Shown in pieces: positions 1 through 8,903 of a stretch of DNA of 64,000 bases. How positions within the stretch are numbered: the first letter of the stretch is position 1; every line of letters begins with the position of its first letter. Source of the DNA: Helicobacter pylori NCTC 11637 = CCUG 17874 = ATCC 43504 = JCM 12093 (lineage in GTDB: Bacteria > Campylobacterota > Campylobacteria > Campylobacterales > Helicobacteraceae). Both the position numbers and the translations under genes were made by a program. The stretch covers positions 1,116,001-1,180,000 of the forward strand of contig NZ_LS483488.1 of assembly GCF_900478295.1 (NCBI RefSeq). Direction: 5' to 3'. The notes below the pieces were generated by a model. It saw only the letters and a program-made list of their open reading frames with translations, searched no databases and had not been told where the DNA came from.

Positions 1-984
1 AGCTTGAGCAATGCGATGATTTTAAATTCTCGTTTAGTCAATCTCTCCAGGAAGCACACCAACAATATTGACTCGTTCGCTAAGCGCTTACAAGCTTTAA
101 AAGATCAAAGATTCGCTTCTTTAGAAAGCGCGGCGGAAGTGTTGTATCAATTTGCCCCTAAATATGAAAAACCTACCAATGTTTGGGCTAACGCTATTGG
201 GGGAGCGAGCTTGAATAATGGTTCTAACGCTTCATTGTATGGCACAAGTGCGGGCGTAGATGCTTACCTTAACGGGCAAGTGGAAGCTATTGTGGGCGGT
301 TTTGGAAGCTATGGTTATAGTTCTTTTAGTAATCGTGCGAACTCTCTTAACTCTGGGGCCAATAACACTAATTTTGGCGTGTATAGCCGTATCTTTGCTA
401 ATCAGCACGAATTTGACTTTGAAGCTCAAGGGGCGCTAGGGAGTGATCAATCAAGCTTGAATTTCAAAAGTGCTTTATTGCAAGATTTGAATCAAAGCTA
501 TAATTACTTAGCCTATAGCGCTGCAACAAGAGCGAGCTATGGTTATGACTTTGCGTTTTTTAAGAACGCTTTAGTGTTAAAACCAAGCGTGGGCGTGAGC
601 TATAACCATTTAGGTTCAACCAACTTTAAAAGCAACAGCACTAATAAAGTGGCTTTGAGTAATGGCTCTAGCAGTCAGCATCTATTCAACGCTAGCGCTA
701 ATGTGGAAGCGCGCTATTATTATGGAGACACTTCATACTTCTATATGAACGCTGGAGTTTTACAAGAATTTGCTAACTTTGGTTCTAGCAATGCGGTGTC
801 TTTAAACACCTTTAAAGTGAATGCCGCTCGCAACCCTTTAAATACCCATGCCAGAGTGATGATGGGTGGGGAATTGCAATTAGCTAAAGAAGTGTTTTTG
901 AATTTGGGCTTTGTTTATTTGCACAATTTGATTTCCAATATAGGCCATTTCGCTTCCAATTTAGGAATGAGGTATAGTTTCTAA
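1..984 (+). CDS. vacA: Vacuolating cytotoxin VacA, C-terminal autotransporter domain (5' end outside window)
   Basis: This is the last 327 codons of a larger gene whose reading frame is open from base 1. VacA is a secreted pore-forming toxin exported by its own C-terminal beta-barrel. The visible part contains the barrel: aromatic-rich alternating strands and the terminal MRYSF ending in Phe, the usual outer-membrane insertion signal. The segment around [11 protein letters not shown] followed by tyrosine- and glycine-rich strands closely parallels the C-terminus of the VacA-like protein at 38020-45591. A hairpin terminator follows directly. The passenger toxin domain and the s/i/m allele type cannot be seen. 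Family identity is firm. Confidence 0.96.
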   Translation, partial: SLSNAMILNSRLVNLSRKHTNNIDSFAKRLQALKDQRFASLESAAEVLYQFAPKYEKPTNVWANAIGGASLNNGSNASLYGTSAGVDAYLNGQVEAIVGGFGSYGYSSFSNRANSLNSGANNTNFGVYSRIFANQHEFDFEAQGALGSDQSSLNFKSALLQDLNQSYNYLAYSAATRASYGYDFAFFKNALVLKPSVGVSYNHLGSTNFKSNSTNKVALSNGSSSQHLFNASANVEARYYYGDTSYFYMNAGVLQEFANFGSSNAVSLNTFKVNAARNPLNTHARVMMGGELQLAKEVFLNLGFVYLHNLISNIGHFASNLGMRYSF

Positions 985-1007
985 ATACCGCTCTTAATAC
1001 CGCTCTT

Positions 1008-1032
1008 AAACCCATGCTCAAAGCATGGGTTT
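1008..1032 (+). terminator. Terminator after vacA
   Basis: An 11-bp perfect stem, AAACCCATGCT paired with AGCATGGGTTT, with a 3-base loop, begins 24 bp after the vacA stop. It lies between vacA and the convergent fecE gene and may serve both. There is no long T tract on the plus side. Confidence 0.7.
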
Positions 1033-1055
1033 GAAATCTTACAAAACATTAACCC

Positions 1056-1826
1056 CTACAACGCATACACGACAAGCTTGTTGTCATGCCAGATCGCTTC
1101 TAAGGGCGTGTCATAGAGCGCGCTTAAATTGTGTGAAGTCATAGCGATTGGCGTGGAAGCTTGTAAAAAAAGTTTTTTATCTTTGAGCATGACCACATGC
1201 GTGGAGTGCCTAGCAACCAAATTCGGGTCATGGATATTGACTAAAACGCTCAATTCTCGTTTTTTCATCTCATCTTTAATCGCATCAAAAAAAAGGGCTT
1301 GGTTTTTTAAATCTAACGCGCTCGTAGGCTCATCTAATAACAATAAAGGCGTTCTTTGCAACAAGCTTCTGGCTAAAAGCACCATTTGCCTTTGACCGCC
1401 GGACAAATCGTTAATGCCTTGATCTTTTAAGGATTCTAAATCCAAGCGCTCTAAAACGCTAGTGGCTTCTTTAATGTGCTTGGCTTTAGGCATAGCGAAT
1501 AGATTCAAATGCGTCGCTTTCCCCATTAAGACAAAATCCAACACGCTGAAATTAAACGCATAATATTCCACTTGGGGGATATAAGCGATTAGTTTGGCTT
1601 TTTCATAAGGCTTTAAGGGTAAAATATCTTTGTTACACGCTTTAATTTCGGTTTCTTCTAAAGGCTTTAAAAGCCCTAAAAGGCATTTTAAAAGCGTGGT
1701 TTTACCCGAGCCATTAGGCGCTAAAATGCTGGTGATGCTGTTTTTTGGCACGCTAAAACTCAATTTGTCTAAAATGAGTTTTTGAGAATATTTAAAGGAC
1801 AGGTTTTTAACTTCTAAGACCATCAC
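1056..1826 (-). CDS. fecE: Iron/metal-chelate ABC transporter ATP-binding protein (FecE-like)
   Basis: A 256-residue ATPase that would power import of a metal chelate through the FecD-type permease. Walker A is APNGSGKTT near residue 37, the signature motif is LSGGQRQ near 141, and Walker B LLLLDEPTSALD follows, all intact and in normal order. The start overlaps the end of the upstream permease gene by 4 bp, which implies translational coupling. The substrate cannot be read from sequence: the historical label is ferric dicitrate, and related H. pylori work has linked this importer class to nickel or other chelates. A separately encoded binding protein would be needed, and none is adjacent. 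Confidence 0.92.
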   Translation of the reverse strand: MMVLEVKNLSFKYSQKLILDKLSFSVPKNSITSILAPNGSGKTTLLKCLLGLLKPLEETEIKACNKDILPLKPYEKAKLIAYIPQVEYYAFNFSVLDFVLMGKATHLNLFAMPKAKHIKEATSVLERLDLESLKDQGINDLSGGQRQMVLLARSLLQRTPLLLLDEPTSALDLKNQALFFDAIKDEMKKRELSVLVNIHDPNLVARHSTHVVMLKDKKLFLQASTPIAMTSHNLSALYDTPLEAIWHDNKLVVYAL

Positions 1827-2806
1827 ACCCCCCTAGTTCTAAACAAAAGCCACAAGAAGAAAGGCGCTCCTAAAACGCTTGTCGCAATGCCTACCGGTAA
1901 ATCATAGGGGGTAATGGTTTTAGCCACCACATCCGCTAAAAGCAAGAAAAACGCCCCCATTAACAAAGAGCTTAAAAGCAGTTTTTGTAAATTCGCCCCA
2001 AAAAACAACCTAGCCACATGCGGAATGACTAACCCAATCCAGCCAATCGTGCCAGACACGCTCACCGCTAAAGCGCTCGCCACGCTCACGCACACCAAAC
2101 AAAGCGATCGCAATAACACCGGGTTAATCCCCAAACTCAAACTTTGTGCATCGCTCAAGCTCAATAAATTAATGCGCCACCTTAACAAAAAAAGCGGGAT
2201 AAAGCCCAAAGATAGCCCTATGAAAGCGATCAAGCAATCCTTATAACTGCTTAAAGACAAGCTCCCTAAAAGCCACACGACAATCGCTTGCGCTTTTTGG
2301 GGGATCACAAAGAATTTTATCGCTCCGGCAAGTGCACTTAAAAACGCGCTCAACACCACCCCTGAAAGCACCAACGAAAGGACGGAATTGCCTAAAACCC
2401 TATTCATCGCCAAAACAGCAAGGCTGGCTAAAATCGCCCCAAAAAACGCTAAAATCGCAATATTAGACTCCACTACCGCTATCGCCATCGCCACGCCTAG
2501 CATCGCCCCGCTAGAAATCCCTAGTAAAAAAGGATCCACTAAGGGGTTTCTAAAAATCGTTTGCATCACCACCCCACTCCCGGACAAACTCGCCCCCACT
2601 AGGAGCGCTAAGATCACTCGTGGTAGTCGTATTTCTAAAATAATAACACTTAAAGAGCTCAGTTCTTCATTGTGTAAAAAGTGGTTTTTCACGTTAAGGC
2701 ACACTTCTTGCCATTCTTCCAAACTCAAGGACTCCCCCCCAAACAACAGCACCACCACCGCTAAAATCACGCAAGCTAAGGCGATATGATAGGTTTTAAG
2801 CATCAC
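1823..2806 (-). CDS. fecD: Iron/metal-chelate ABC transporter permease (FecD/BtuC family)
   Basis: A 327-residue polytopic inner-membrane protein of the FecCD family, with about ten hydrophobic segments. Family motifs seen are [19 protein letters not shown] near residue 60 and [15 protein letters not shown] near 250, the cytoplasmic loop that contacts the ATPase. It overlaps fecE by 4 bp downstream and the dehydrogenase gene by 11 bp upstream, so the three minus-strand genes probably form one transcript. The single permease gene implies a homodimer with FecE. Confidence 0.92.
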   Translation of the reverse strand: MMLKTYHIALACVILAVVVLLFGGESLSLEEWQEVCLNVKNHFLHNEELSSLSVIILEIRLPRVILALLVGASLSGSGVVMQTIFRNPLVDPFLLGISSGAMLGVAMAIAVVESNIAILAFFGAILASLAVLAMNRVLGNSVLSLVLSGVVLSAFLSALAGAIKFFVIPQKAQAIVVWLLGSLSLSSYKDCLIAFIGLSLGFIPLFLLRWRINLLSLSDAQSLSLGINPVLLRSLCLVCVSVASALAVSVSGTIGWIGLVIPHVARLFFGANLQKLLLSSLLMGAFFLLLADVVAKTITPYDLPVGIATSVLGAPFFLWLLFRTRGV

Positions 2807-3644
2807 GCTTCCTTTTAAGAACGATTAATCTGAACAAAGAATCATACCAACTACTCGGGAGGATTTGATACAACGCTAACAACAATTGGGTTTTTAAGCC
2901 GATCAAATAGCGGGCCTTGATTTTGTGACTCATACTAAGAAAAACGATTTTTTGCGCCACGGCTTTAGCGCTTAGGGCTTTTTGATACACGCTCGCGTAA
3001 AAAGTTTTAGCCGCATCCATCTCTAAGGCATAAAGGCCGTTTTCGTTCTCAAAATTCTCAACTGAAAAAGCGGTTTTTTCCCAGTTGCTTTTCACCGGGC
3101 CTGGCTCAATCAAACACACTTGAATGTTAAAGGGTTTAAGCTCTAAACGCAAGGCATCGCTATAGGCCTCTAAGGCATGCTTACTCGCGCTGTAATGGCC
3201 TAAAAAGAGCATGCTCACACGCCCTGCTATGGAAGAAAGATTGAAAATCTTAGAGTAGGGCTTGTTTTTTAATAAGGGCAAACAAAACTGCACCACTTCA
3301 CAAAGGGCGAAAAAATTCACGCTAAATTGCTTTTTAACCTCTTCAATAGGCGTGTCTTCTACGCTCCCAAACACCCCATAACCAGCAGAATTGATCAAAA
3401 CATCGCAATGATCTTCTTTAGTGCTAATGTTTAAAAACGCTTCTTTCAAAGCGTTAGAATCGCTCACATCAATATCAATGCTCTCGCATAACGCATGGTT
3501 TAACGCCACGCACAAAGTCGCATGCCTAGAGAGCGCATAGACTTTATACCCTTGATCTAACAACATTAACGCGCACTCTAACCCAATCCCAGAACTCGCC
3601 CCAGTGATAACCGCCACCTTTTGGCTTTCTTTTTTCTCGCCCAT
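2796..3644 (-). CDS. Short-chain dehydrogenase/reductase
   Basis: A 282-residue classical SDR. The nucleotide-binding TGASSGIG motif lies near residue 15, an NSAGYG motif follows the fourth strand, and the catalytic Ser...YSASKH (Tyr-x-x-x-Lys) is near residue 155, so it should be an active NAD(P)-dependent oxidoreductase. The C-terminal region after the catalytic motif is extended and hydrophobic, as in SDRs acting on lipid-like substrates. It is first in the run with fecD and fecE, overlapping fecD by 11 bp; no functional link to metal uptake is evident. The substrate is unknown. Confidence 0.88.
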   Translation of the reverse strand: MGEKKESQKVAVITGASSGIGLECALMLLDQGYKVYALSRHATLCVALNHALCESIDIDVSDSNALKEAFLNISTKEDHCDVLINSAGYGVFGSVEDTPIEEVKKQFSVNFFALCEVVQFCLPLLKNKPYSKIFNLSSIAGRVSMLFLGHYSASKHALEAYSDALRLELKPFNIQVCLIEPGPVKSNWEKTAFSVENFENENGLYALEMDAAKTFYASVYQKALSAKAVAQKIVFLSMSHKIKARYLIGLKTQLLLALYQILPSSWYDSLFRLIVLKRKRDA

Positions 3645-3783
3645 TATCTAACGCTAACCCTCTTATTATTTTTAAAATTCCTCTAATATTCACTCAATAT
3701 TACTTAATTTTTACTAATATATAGTTCTTGGAATGTTTTTTACAAAAAACATTTTTAACACCAATTTTAATTAAGGAGAAGCA

Positions 3784-4308
3784 ATGCCTCAAATACAATC
3801 ATCGCATTCCAATCATTTTGATTTCACTATAGACACAGCGGATCGCACTAAATTATTGATGAGCTATTTAGTCGTGCCTACAACCGCTAATTTCAACAAT
3901 GTCATGCATGGGGGGGAATTATTGAATTTATTGGATAAAGTGGCTTATGTGTGCTCAACTCGTTATTGCGCTAAAGGAACGGTCACTTTAAGCGTGGATG
4001 GGGTTACTTTTAAATACCCTATTCCTGTAGGGAATTTGCTCACTTTTTTAGCCAGCATCAATTATGTGGGCAACACCTCGTGCGAAGTGGGGATTAAGGT
4101 TTTGAGCGAAGACATTAAGACTCGTGAAATCACGCACACCAATTCATGTTATTTCACGATGGTGGCTGTGGAAAATGGCAGACCCACCCCCATGCCTAAA
4201 TACGAGCCTAAAACAGAGGTTGAAATCCGCCGTTATGAAGGGGCTTTGAAGCGCAAGGAAATGCGCACACGAGGGTATTTGAAAAGCGGGAAACACGAGG
4301 GTGTGTGA
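3784..4308 (+). CDS. Acyl-CoA thioesterase, hotdog fold (YciA-like)
   Basis: A 174-residue hotdog thioesterase. The segment NFNNVMHGGELLNLLDKVAY around residues 38-57 is the conserved hotdog helix with the catalytic Asp, and VTLSVDGVTF matches the following strand. It would hydrolyse acyl-CoA esters in the cytoplasm. A good ribosome site (AAGGAG) lies 5 bases before the ATG. It is a single gene, divergent from the SDR operon across about 140 bp of AT-rich sequence that must hold both promoters. Confidence 0.9.
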   Translation: MPQIQSSHSNHFDFTIDTADRTKLLMSYLVVPTTANFNNVMHGGELLNLLDKVAYVCSTRYCAKGTVTLSVDGVTFKYPIPVGNLLTFLASINYVGNTSCEVGIKVLSEDIKTREITHTNSCYFTMVAVENGRPTPMPKYEPKTEVEIRRYEGALKRKEMRTRGYLKSGKHEGV

Positions 4309-4385
4309 AGCGAAAAAAGCGTAAGCGGTGTTTTAACCCTAAATTTTACCCCTAAAAAAGGGGGATAGTTGGTTGAGCGGTTGGT

Positions 4386-4662
4386 TTAAAACAGCGTGCT
4401 ATGGCTGCCTAACCTTACTAAAAAGAGGGTGTTTTCTTGTTTTTTAATTTGATAGACAAGCAATAAATCCGGTTTTTAAGTGGCATTCCCTAAAATCTTT
4501 TATAAAGTGCCTTTGAGCGGATGGTCTTTGTATTTGGGAGCTAGGGGTTGCTCTTTGGCTAAATTTTCAACCACTTTATACAAAAGCTTTAAATCAAACC
4601 CGTTTTTAACAAGAATTTTAAGATCCTTATCAAATTTTTTTACTGGTTTCAATCATCAGCAT
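4386..4662 (-). pseudogene. RelE/YafQ-type toxin of first TA module, two frameshifts
   Basis: Minus-strand reading gives a RelE-superfamily toxin homologous to the one at 5023-5285, but not in one frame. After the ATG at 4662 the frame reads ETSKK and then stops because the A tract (plus-strand T7, 4635-4641) has one base too many; removing it restores KFDKDLKILVKNGFDLK. A second lesion, apparently 2 extra bases (TA) near 4500-4504, again breaks the frame before a C-terminus ending VRLGSHSTLF, the counterpart of RLGSHSELF in the second module. The start overlaps the antitoxin's last codons, the normal coupling. As written, no functional toxin can be made. Confidence 0.8.
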
Positions 4663-4945
4663 TTTTAAATCTTAAATTTTCACAATGTTTTTTAAAATCC
4701 TCTACGCTTTTAAAACAAAGGTGGTTTTTTGTATCTTTAGCCCTTGCTAAGATTTCTCGCTCTTCTTCTATGATGTATCCGTTTTCGGTTAAATGGAGTG
4801 CTTTTTTGATTCTTTGTTTTTGAGCTTGGATTTCTTTCAATTTTTCTAACGCTCTTTTTTGTTTGGTCTTGATAGAATTTAAAAAATTAAAAAGCTGTTT
4901 TTCGCTGTATTGGGTGTAGTCTTTTTCTGCGGTGGTGTTAGGCAT
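4649..4945 (-). CDS. Antitoxin of first RelE-type TA module
   Basis: A 98-residue, highly charged, largely helical protein beginning MPNTTAEKDYTQYSEKQLFN. The same N-terminus opens the second antitoxin at 5266-5643, so the two are paralogues. The first part would mediate dimerisation and DNA binding, and the C-terminal part would wrap the toxin. It is uninterrupted although its partner toxin is frameshifted. A shared promoter cassette lies immediately upstream. The antitoxin role is inferred from gene order and from known H. pylori TA pairs at this locus. Confidence 0.8.
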   Translation of the reverse strand: MPNTTAEKDYTQYSEKQLFNFLNSIKTKQKRALEKLKEIQAQKQRIKKALHLTENGYIIEEEREILARAKDTKNHLCFKSVEDFKKHCENLRFKNADD

Positions 4946-4991
4946 GCTTATTCCTTTTTTAAAAATACCAGCTCATTATAGCGCAAGCGAT
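4884..4991. repeat. 108-bp direct repeat, copy 1 (antitoxin start plus promoter)
   Basis: This segment covers the first codons of the first antitoxin, its ribosome site and its promoter. It recurs with few changes at 5582-5689, a spacing of 698 bp. On the minus strand it contains a TATAAT -10 box (4975-4980). The arrangement indicates tandem duplication of a whole TA module. Confidence 0.85.
4975..4980 (-). promoter_or_regulatory. -10 box of first TA module
   Basis: TATAAT on the minus strand, about 30 bases upstream of the antitoxin ATG, within the duplicated cassette and conserved in both copies. Confidence 0.6.
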
Positions 4992-5022
4992 TTGGTTTAA
5001 GCGTTTAAGGGGTTTGGGTGGG

Positions 5023-5285
5023 TTAAAACAACTCGCTATGACTGCCTAACCTTAACAAAAAACAAGTTCATCATCTTCCACTAAATAAACAAGCAAAATG
5101 TCGGCTTTAATATGGCATTCCCTAAAAGGTTTCCACTTTCCCTTTAAGGCATGATCTTGAAATTGTGGGGGTAGTGGTTCTTTCTTTCTTAGAATGACTT
5201 CATTCAAAACGCTATCATCAAACCCATTCAAAAGTAATTTATCAAAATCTTTTTGAAAAGATTTTTTAAGGTTGAGTTTTAACAC
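5023..5285 (-). pseudogene. RelE/YafQ-type toxin of second TA module, C-terminal frameshift
   Basis: The open frame from 5285 encodes 77 residues starting MLKLNLKKSFQKDFDKLLLN and containing the RelE-family core LKGKWKPFRECHIKADILLV. It ends abnormally with ELVFC after a T6 tract (5057-5062 on the plus strand). Removing two T's restores ELVLLRLGSHSELF with a stop at 5023, the expected end. In RelE-like toxins the last strand carries residues for ribosome-dependent mRNA cleavage, so the truncated form is probably inactive. The start overlaps the antitoxin by 20 bp. It corresponds to the toxin known in other strains as HP0894 (from memory). Confidence 0.82.
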
Positions 5286-5643
5286 CTAACGCTCTTTTTC
5301 TTTCATCGCTATAACTAGAAAAATCCTCAACAATCAAATCGGTTTCTTTGTTGAGCGCATCTCTCATGGCTTGTTGCGTTTGAATGTTTGGGATCTTGCG
5401 CCCCAAACAGCAATCTCTTTTATCATCAAAAGCTTGGCTGATTTTTTGCAAGAGTCCATTTAATGCGTCTATTTTATCCTTAAAGTTTTGATCCCTTTTT
5501 TCCAATTCTTTAGCCATTTTTTCTTTAAAAGAAACTCTATCATTTTGCATCTTTTTGATTTTTCGCTCTAATTGATGGATTAAATTAAAAAGCTGTTTTT
5601 CGCTGTATTTTGTGTAGTCTTTTTTGGCGGTGGTGTTAGGCAT
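5266..5643 (-). CDS. Antitoxin of second RelE-type TA module
   Basis: A 125-residue charged helical protein with a likely coiled coil at about residues 20-70 (repeated KI/KM/EL heptads) and an acidic C-terminus. Its first 20 residues match the neighbouring antitoxin, after which the two diverge, as expected for cognate toxin specificity. The frame is intact. It corresponds in position to HP0895 (from memory). Retaining both antitoxins without working toxins could still allow autoregulation or neutralisation of toxins encoded elsewhere. Confidence 0.82.
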   Translation of the reverse strand: MPNTTAKKDYTKYSEKQLFNLIHQLERKIKKMQNDRVSFKEKMAKELEKRDQNFKDKIDALNGLLQKISQAFDDKRDCCLGRKIPNIQTQQAMRDALNKETDLIVEDFSSYSDERKRALGVKTQP

Positions 5644-5689
5644 GCTTATTCCTTTTTTAAAAATACCAGCTCATTATAGCGCAAGCGAT
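5582..5689. repeat. 108-bp direct repeat, copy 2 (antitoxin start plus promoter)
   Basis: Second copy of the promoter/antitoxin-start cassette described at 4884-4991, with the minus-strand -10 box TATAAT at 5673-5678. The repeat ends at the shared GCAAGCGAT. Confidence 0.85.
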
Positions 5690-5760
5690 AGAGTGGGATT
5701 AAAAAGGTTAGAAAAATAAAAACTCAAAGATTAAAAAAGCAGATGAAAAATCAGTGAAAA

Positions 5761-5820
5761 ACTTAAAGATTAAAAACTTAAAGATTAAAAACTTAAAGAT
5801 TAAAAACTTAAAGATTAAAA
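5761..5820. repeat. 15-bp tandem repeat, four units
   Basis: Four consecutive perfect units of ACTTAAAGATTAAAA, flanked on both sides by related partial copies containing AAATCAGTGAAAA. Copy number is probably variable between isolates. Confidence 0.9.
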
Positions 5821-6282
5821 GCGGAGGGAGAAATCAATGAAAAATCAGTGAAAAAGATTAAACCCCCCAAAAAAAGCACTTTTTAAAAACTATCGCTTAA
5901 ATTAGTATCAAGTTTTCCACTAAATAATCACTAAAAACGCTAAAAAGGATTTTTTCATTTTTAAAACTATCGCTTGCTTTTGGCAAGCTCTTTTATCATT
6001 GGTTATAAAAAATACTAAAAAAGATTTTTCATCAAACCACCCCAAAAAAACAAAGTGTTTAAGAAAAGAGAGTTTAAGAAAAGAAATCTCTCAATAAGAA
6101 GCCCCCTAAAACAAAGGGTTCAAAACAAGAAACCCCCTAAAAAAAAGAGGATTTAAGAGAGGGGGTTCAAAAGAAAAAAGATTTTTCATTAAAATCCCCC
6201 AAAAAGAAAGAGGGTTCAAAAACAAAGAGAATTCAAAAACAAAGGCTTCAAAAGAAACCCCCCAAAAAAAGAGTTTAAAAGA

Positions 6283-6304
6283 AACCCCTTAAAAAGGGAG
6301 TTTC
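6283..6304 (-). terminator. Probable terminator of bab gene
   Basis: AAACCCCTTAAAAAGGGAGTTT forms a hairpin just beyond the bab stop codon on the minus strand, about 20 bp downstream of the gene end. Confidence 0.5.
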
Positions 6305-6322
6305 ACAAAGGGTTTTTAGCTT

Positions 6323-8445
6323 CTAGTAAGCGAACACATAATTCAAATACACGCTATAAAGCCTTCTGTATTTGAGTTCAGCTCCCATAAAGGAATAGTA
6401 ATTGGTGTTGATGGTGGGGATTTTCACGCCTAACTCAATCCCATGCTGAGCCGCATGATCGCTGCCTTTTTTCTTGGATCTGGCTAAATTCATCCTCACT
6501 CCCATGTTGAATAAGAATTGGAAGTTCGCCACGTTCATTTTAGCGTTATAGACATTATTCACGGTGGCTAAATTCACGTATTCAGAATTAAGCCATGAAG
6601 TGCCCGCTAACGCAATCCCGCCAAAAAGCCCCACGGAAAGCTTGTTGTTCTTGCCTAAGAAATTGGTGGCTTTATCGTTGATGAAATTATAGAGAGCGTC
6701 CGCTCCAAAACCATAAGTCCACACGTCAGAAGCCGAGTTGAAGAAGCTGGATTTGATGAACGCATGGTTGTAATCAAAAAAGCCGTAATACCTAGCGCCC
6801 CATTTTCTTTTTTGCCCAAAGAATTGCTTGTAACCCACTTGAATACCGATCCCATTCATGGCACCATTGTTGGTTTGAGAACCGACGATGCCCACTTTCC
6901 TAAAGGGATTACGCCCTAATTCTTGGTTGATGGTTTGGATTTGGTTGTAAGAATTTTGATTCAAGTAGTAATTGGTTTCTATGCCTTGCGGGCTATAGGG
7001 GTTATTCTTTTTTCCCACCACGTTTTGCAAGCTTGAGCCGTTAGGGACTTTGGAGAGCGCAGTAGTGATGCTGTTATAGGTGTTGCCCAATTCGCTGTAT
7101 CTAGATCTGAAATTCACCAAAGTGTCAGCGATGTTTTCGGCTTGCTGTATCTGCTGCTCTTGAGTGCCAAAATGAGCGATGCTGTTGGTTAAATTCGTTA
7201 TGGTTTCTTGCACATACGCACAACCGGCCCCCCAAGTGTTAGAAGTTACCTGACCTGGATTGGTGCCCCTACGCTCACCCCCTTGCACTTCATAACACAC
7301 CCCTAAAGAGTCTGATACAAAATTTTTAGGGATTTTTTCAAAGTTTTTCACCACTTGTTCGGCTTGGTTTAAAATCTCTGCTTGGGCTTGAGCGTTTTTG
7401 AGCATGCTTTGCGCAAAGCTAGCGTCCGTGTAAGGGTTGAATGGCTTTCCAGTATCCAAGTTGTTTTGATTTTGCGCGTTTTCACTAACGATTTTACTTT
7501 GCGCGACAGCTTCTTGAGCGTTAGCGATCATGCCTTGGATCGCGCTGATTTCATTCTTAAACATCCCACACATTGTCCCATTGCCGCTTATCCCTTGCCA
7601 ATAACCGCTACCACCATTCTGAAAGTTTGGGCATGCCTCATTTAAGGTAGTGATAATGATGCTCGCTTGTTTTAACAACTCTTGAGCGTTATTTTCTGTG
7701 TTGATACTTTCTGAGGTGCTTGTTTGTGTTCCTCCATTCCACGAGGTTGAAATAGCTTTCCCATGGCTCCATGGGTATATTAATGGTTCATTTGGTTTGC
7801 CCCCCGTTCTTTTGTCTCCATTGATAGTGAAATCAAGTTTTGTAGTGGTGTTGCTTAAAACGGGGACCCCATCTCCATTAGATCCATTGGCTGTCAAAGC
7901 CTTTTGGATGATTTGATAGGCTTGATTGATTTTCGCATAGTTTGCAGTGGATATAGGCCCGCCATGTCCTGGTTGATAATACGAATTGCAAGTGATGGTC
8001 GTCGTATTTTGTCCTGGCACATTATTAAAAGTTTGGATACCTCCATTCGCGCTCTCGTTACTGCCAGGACCACAAGCAGTAAAAGCGTAGCTTGTAACTT
8101 GCCACAACCCCACTGCAGCATTCAGTGCTAAAAGCACGGCTTGATAAGCCGGTGAGTTGGTTTTGACATCAAGCAAATTCCTAGAGCTTGAGCCTAGATT
8201 ATCCCTTGCGTCGTTAATCGCACTCGGATCAGCGGACAATTTGATAAGGGTGTTTAGGGTGCTGTAATTATTCAAAAGATTGTTCAGCTTTTCATAATTG
8301 TCTGAAAGCTGTTGGATGCCTTTGGTGTTTGTTACCATTTGAGCGGCTTCACCGATCTGATAGCCTACGCTTGTGTAAAAGCCGTCGTCTTCAGCGTGGA
8401 GCAAAAACGAGAGAGAGAGAGAGAGAGTAAAAGGGTTTTTTTCAT
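6323..8445 (-). pseudogene. babB: BabA/BabB-family blood-group-antigen adhesin, phase-OFF by CT repeat
   Basis: An outer-membrane adhesin of the Hop family. The mature part starts EDDGFYTSVGYQIGEAAQMV and ends in a barrel finishing VYLNYVFAY; cysteine pairs are spread through the extracellular domain. The natural ATG is at 8445 (MKKTLLLS signal peptide), but nine CT units (8409-8427) put it out of frame, with a stop soon after the repeat; eight units would join it to the mature frame. The middle section around residues 260-400 resembles my memory of BabB, while the barrel half looks BabA-like, so it may be a gene-conversion chimera. It sits beside hypD, the position called bab locus A. The coding potential is otherwise intact, so the state is reversible. 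Confidence 0.85.
8409..8427 (-). repeat. CT dinucleotide repeat controlling bab phase variation
   Basis: Nine CT units plus C on the minus strand, inside the signal-peptide codons and 18 bases after the ATG. Counting codons from 8445 through this tract leads into a TAG about 65 bases after the repeat; the correct frame needs 8 or 11 units. Confidence 0.92.
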
Positions 8446-8664
8446 GTTTTTTCTCCTTTTTGGATTAAATTGGATTAGTATTAGGGATTTTATACATTAG
8501 AATACATTTGCATTAGAATGCATTTGCTATTAGAATGTATTTGGAGTATTATAGCATAAAGCGTTTTTTTTTTTTTTTGTCATTTGGGGAAAATTTTGTG
8601 ATTTTTTTACTTTTGATGCTTTTTGTTTCATTTGGTGGTAGTGTGGTGATGTGATTTGAAAGAT
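8446..8664. promoter_or_regulatory. bab promoter region with poly-A tract and triplicated element
   Basis: On the minus strand a run of 15 A (plus T at 8564-8578) lies just upstream of a TATAAT-type -10 (GCTATAAT, about 8549-8556). Its length could tune promoter strength by slippage, as described for bab promoters. Between -10 and the ATG are three imperfect 16-bp repeats of TTAGAATRYATTTG at 8497-8545. A ribosome site AAAAGGAGAAA precedes the ATG. Confidence 0.65.
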
Positions 8665-8741
<77 letters not shown>

Positions 8742-8759
8742 CCAAAAAATAAGGAAAAA

Positions 8760-8834
8760 TGGCTGGGGTGCAAGGATTCGAACCTCGGAATGCCAGGACC
8801 AAAACCTGGTGCCTTACCGCTTGGCGACACCCCA
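8760..8834 (-). tRNA. tRNA-Gln (UUG)
   Basis: Minus-strand 75-base cloverleaf with acceptor stem TGGGGTG/CACCCCA, anticodon loop TTTTGGT (anticodon TTG) and T loop GGTTCGAATCC, ending with encoded CCA. It lies 18 bp upstream of tRNA-fMet in the same direction, probably one transcript. Confidence 0.94.
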
Positions 8835-8903
8835 ACAAAATTAAAAGAAGCATTATACAAAAGCTTTTTAAAAAAGTCAAGCTAAAAACGCTATAATTTT
8901 ATC

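Larger units (their letters stand above)
5690..6322. other. Gene-free repetitive spacer between TA modules and bab gene
   Basis: No open frame of interest on either strand. It contains a 15-bp tandem repeat (5761-5820) and, from about 6050 to 6300, an irregular series of purine-rich units of the type AAGAAACCCCCTAAAAA, several of which can form short C-run/G-run hairpins. The region looks like degenerate slippage-prone sequence and could recombine with similar spacers. Confidence 0.6.

Noticed and set aside
232..429. Minus-strand open frame inside the vacA 3' end
   Set aside because: It is antisense to a strongly conserved autotransporter barrel, has no ribosome site and resembles nothing.
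4480..4668. Plus-strand open frame over the first toxin locus
   Set aside because: The minus-strand reading gives an evident RelE-type toxin coupled to its antitoxin; the plus frame is a shadow of the pseudogene.
5761..5820. Short CRISPR-like array
   Set aside because: The repeat is a simple 15-bp tandem without spacers, so it is not a CRISPR; no cas genes are present in the window.
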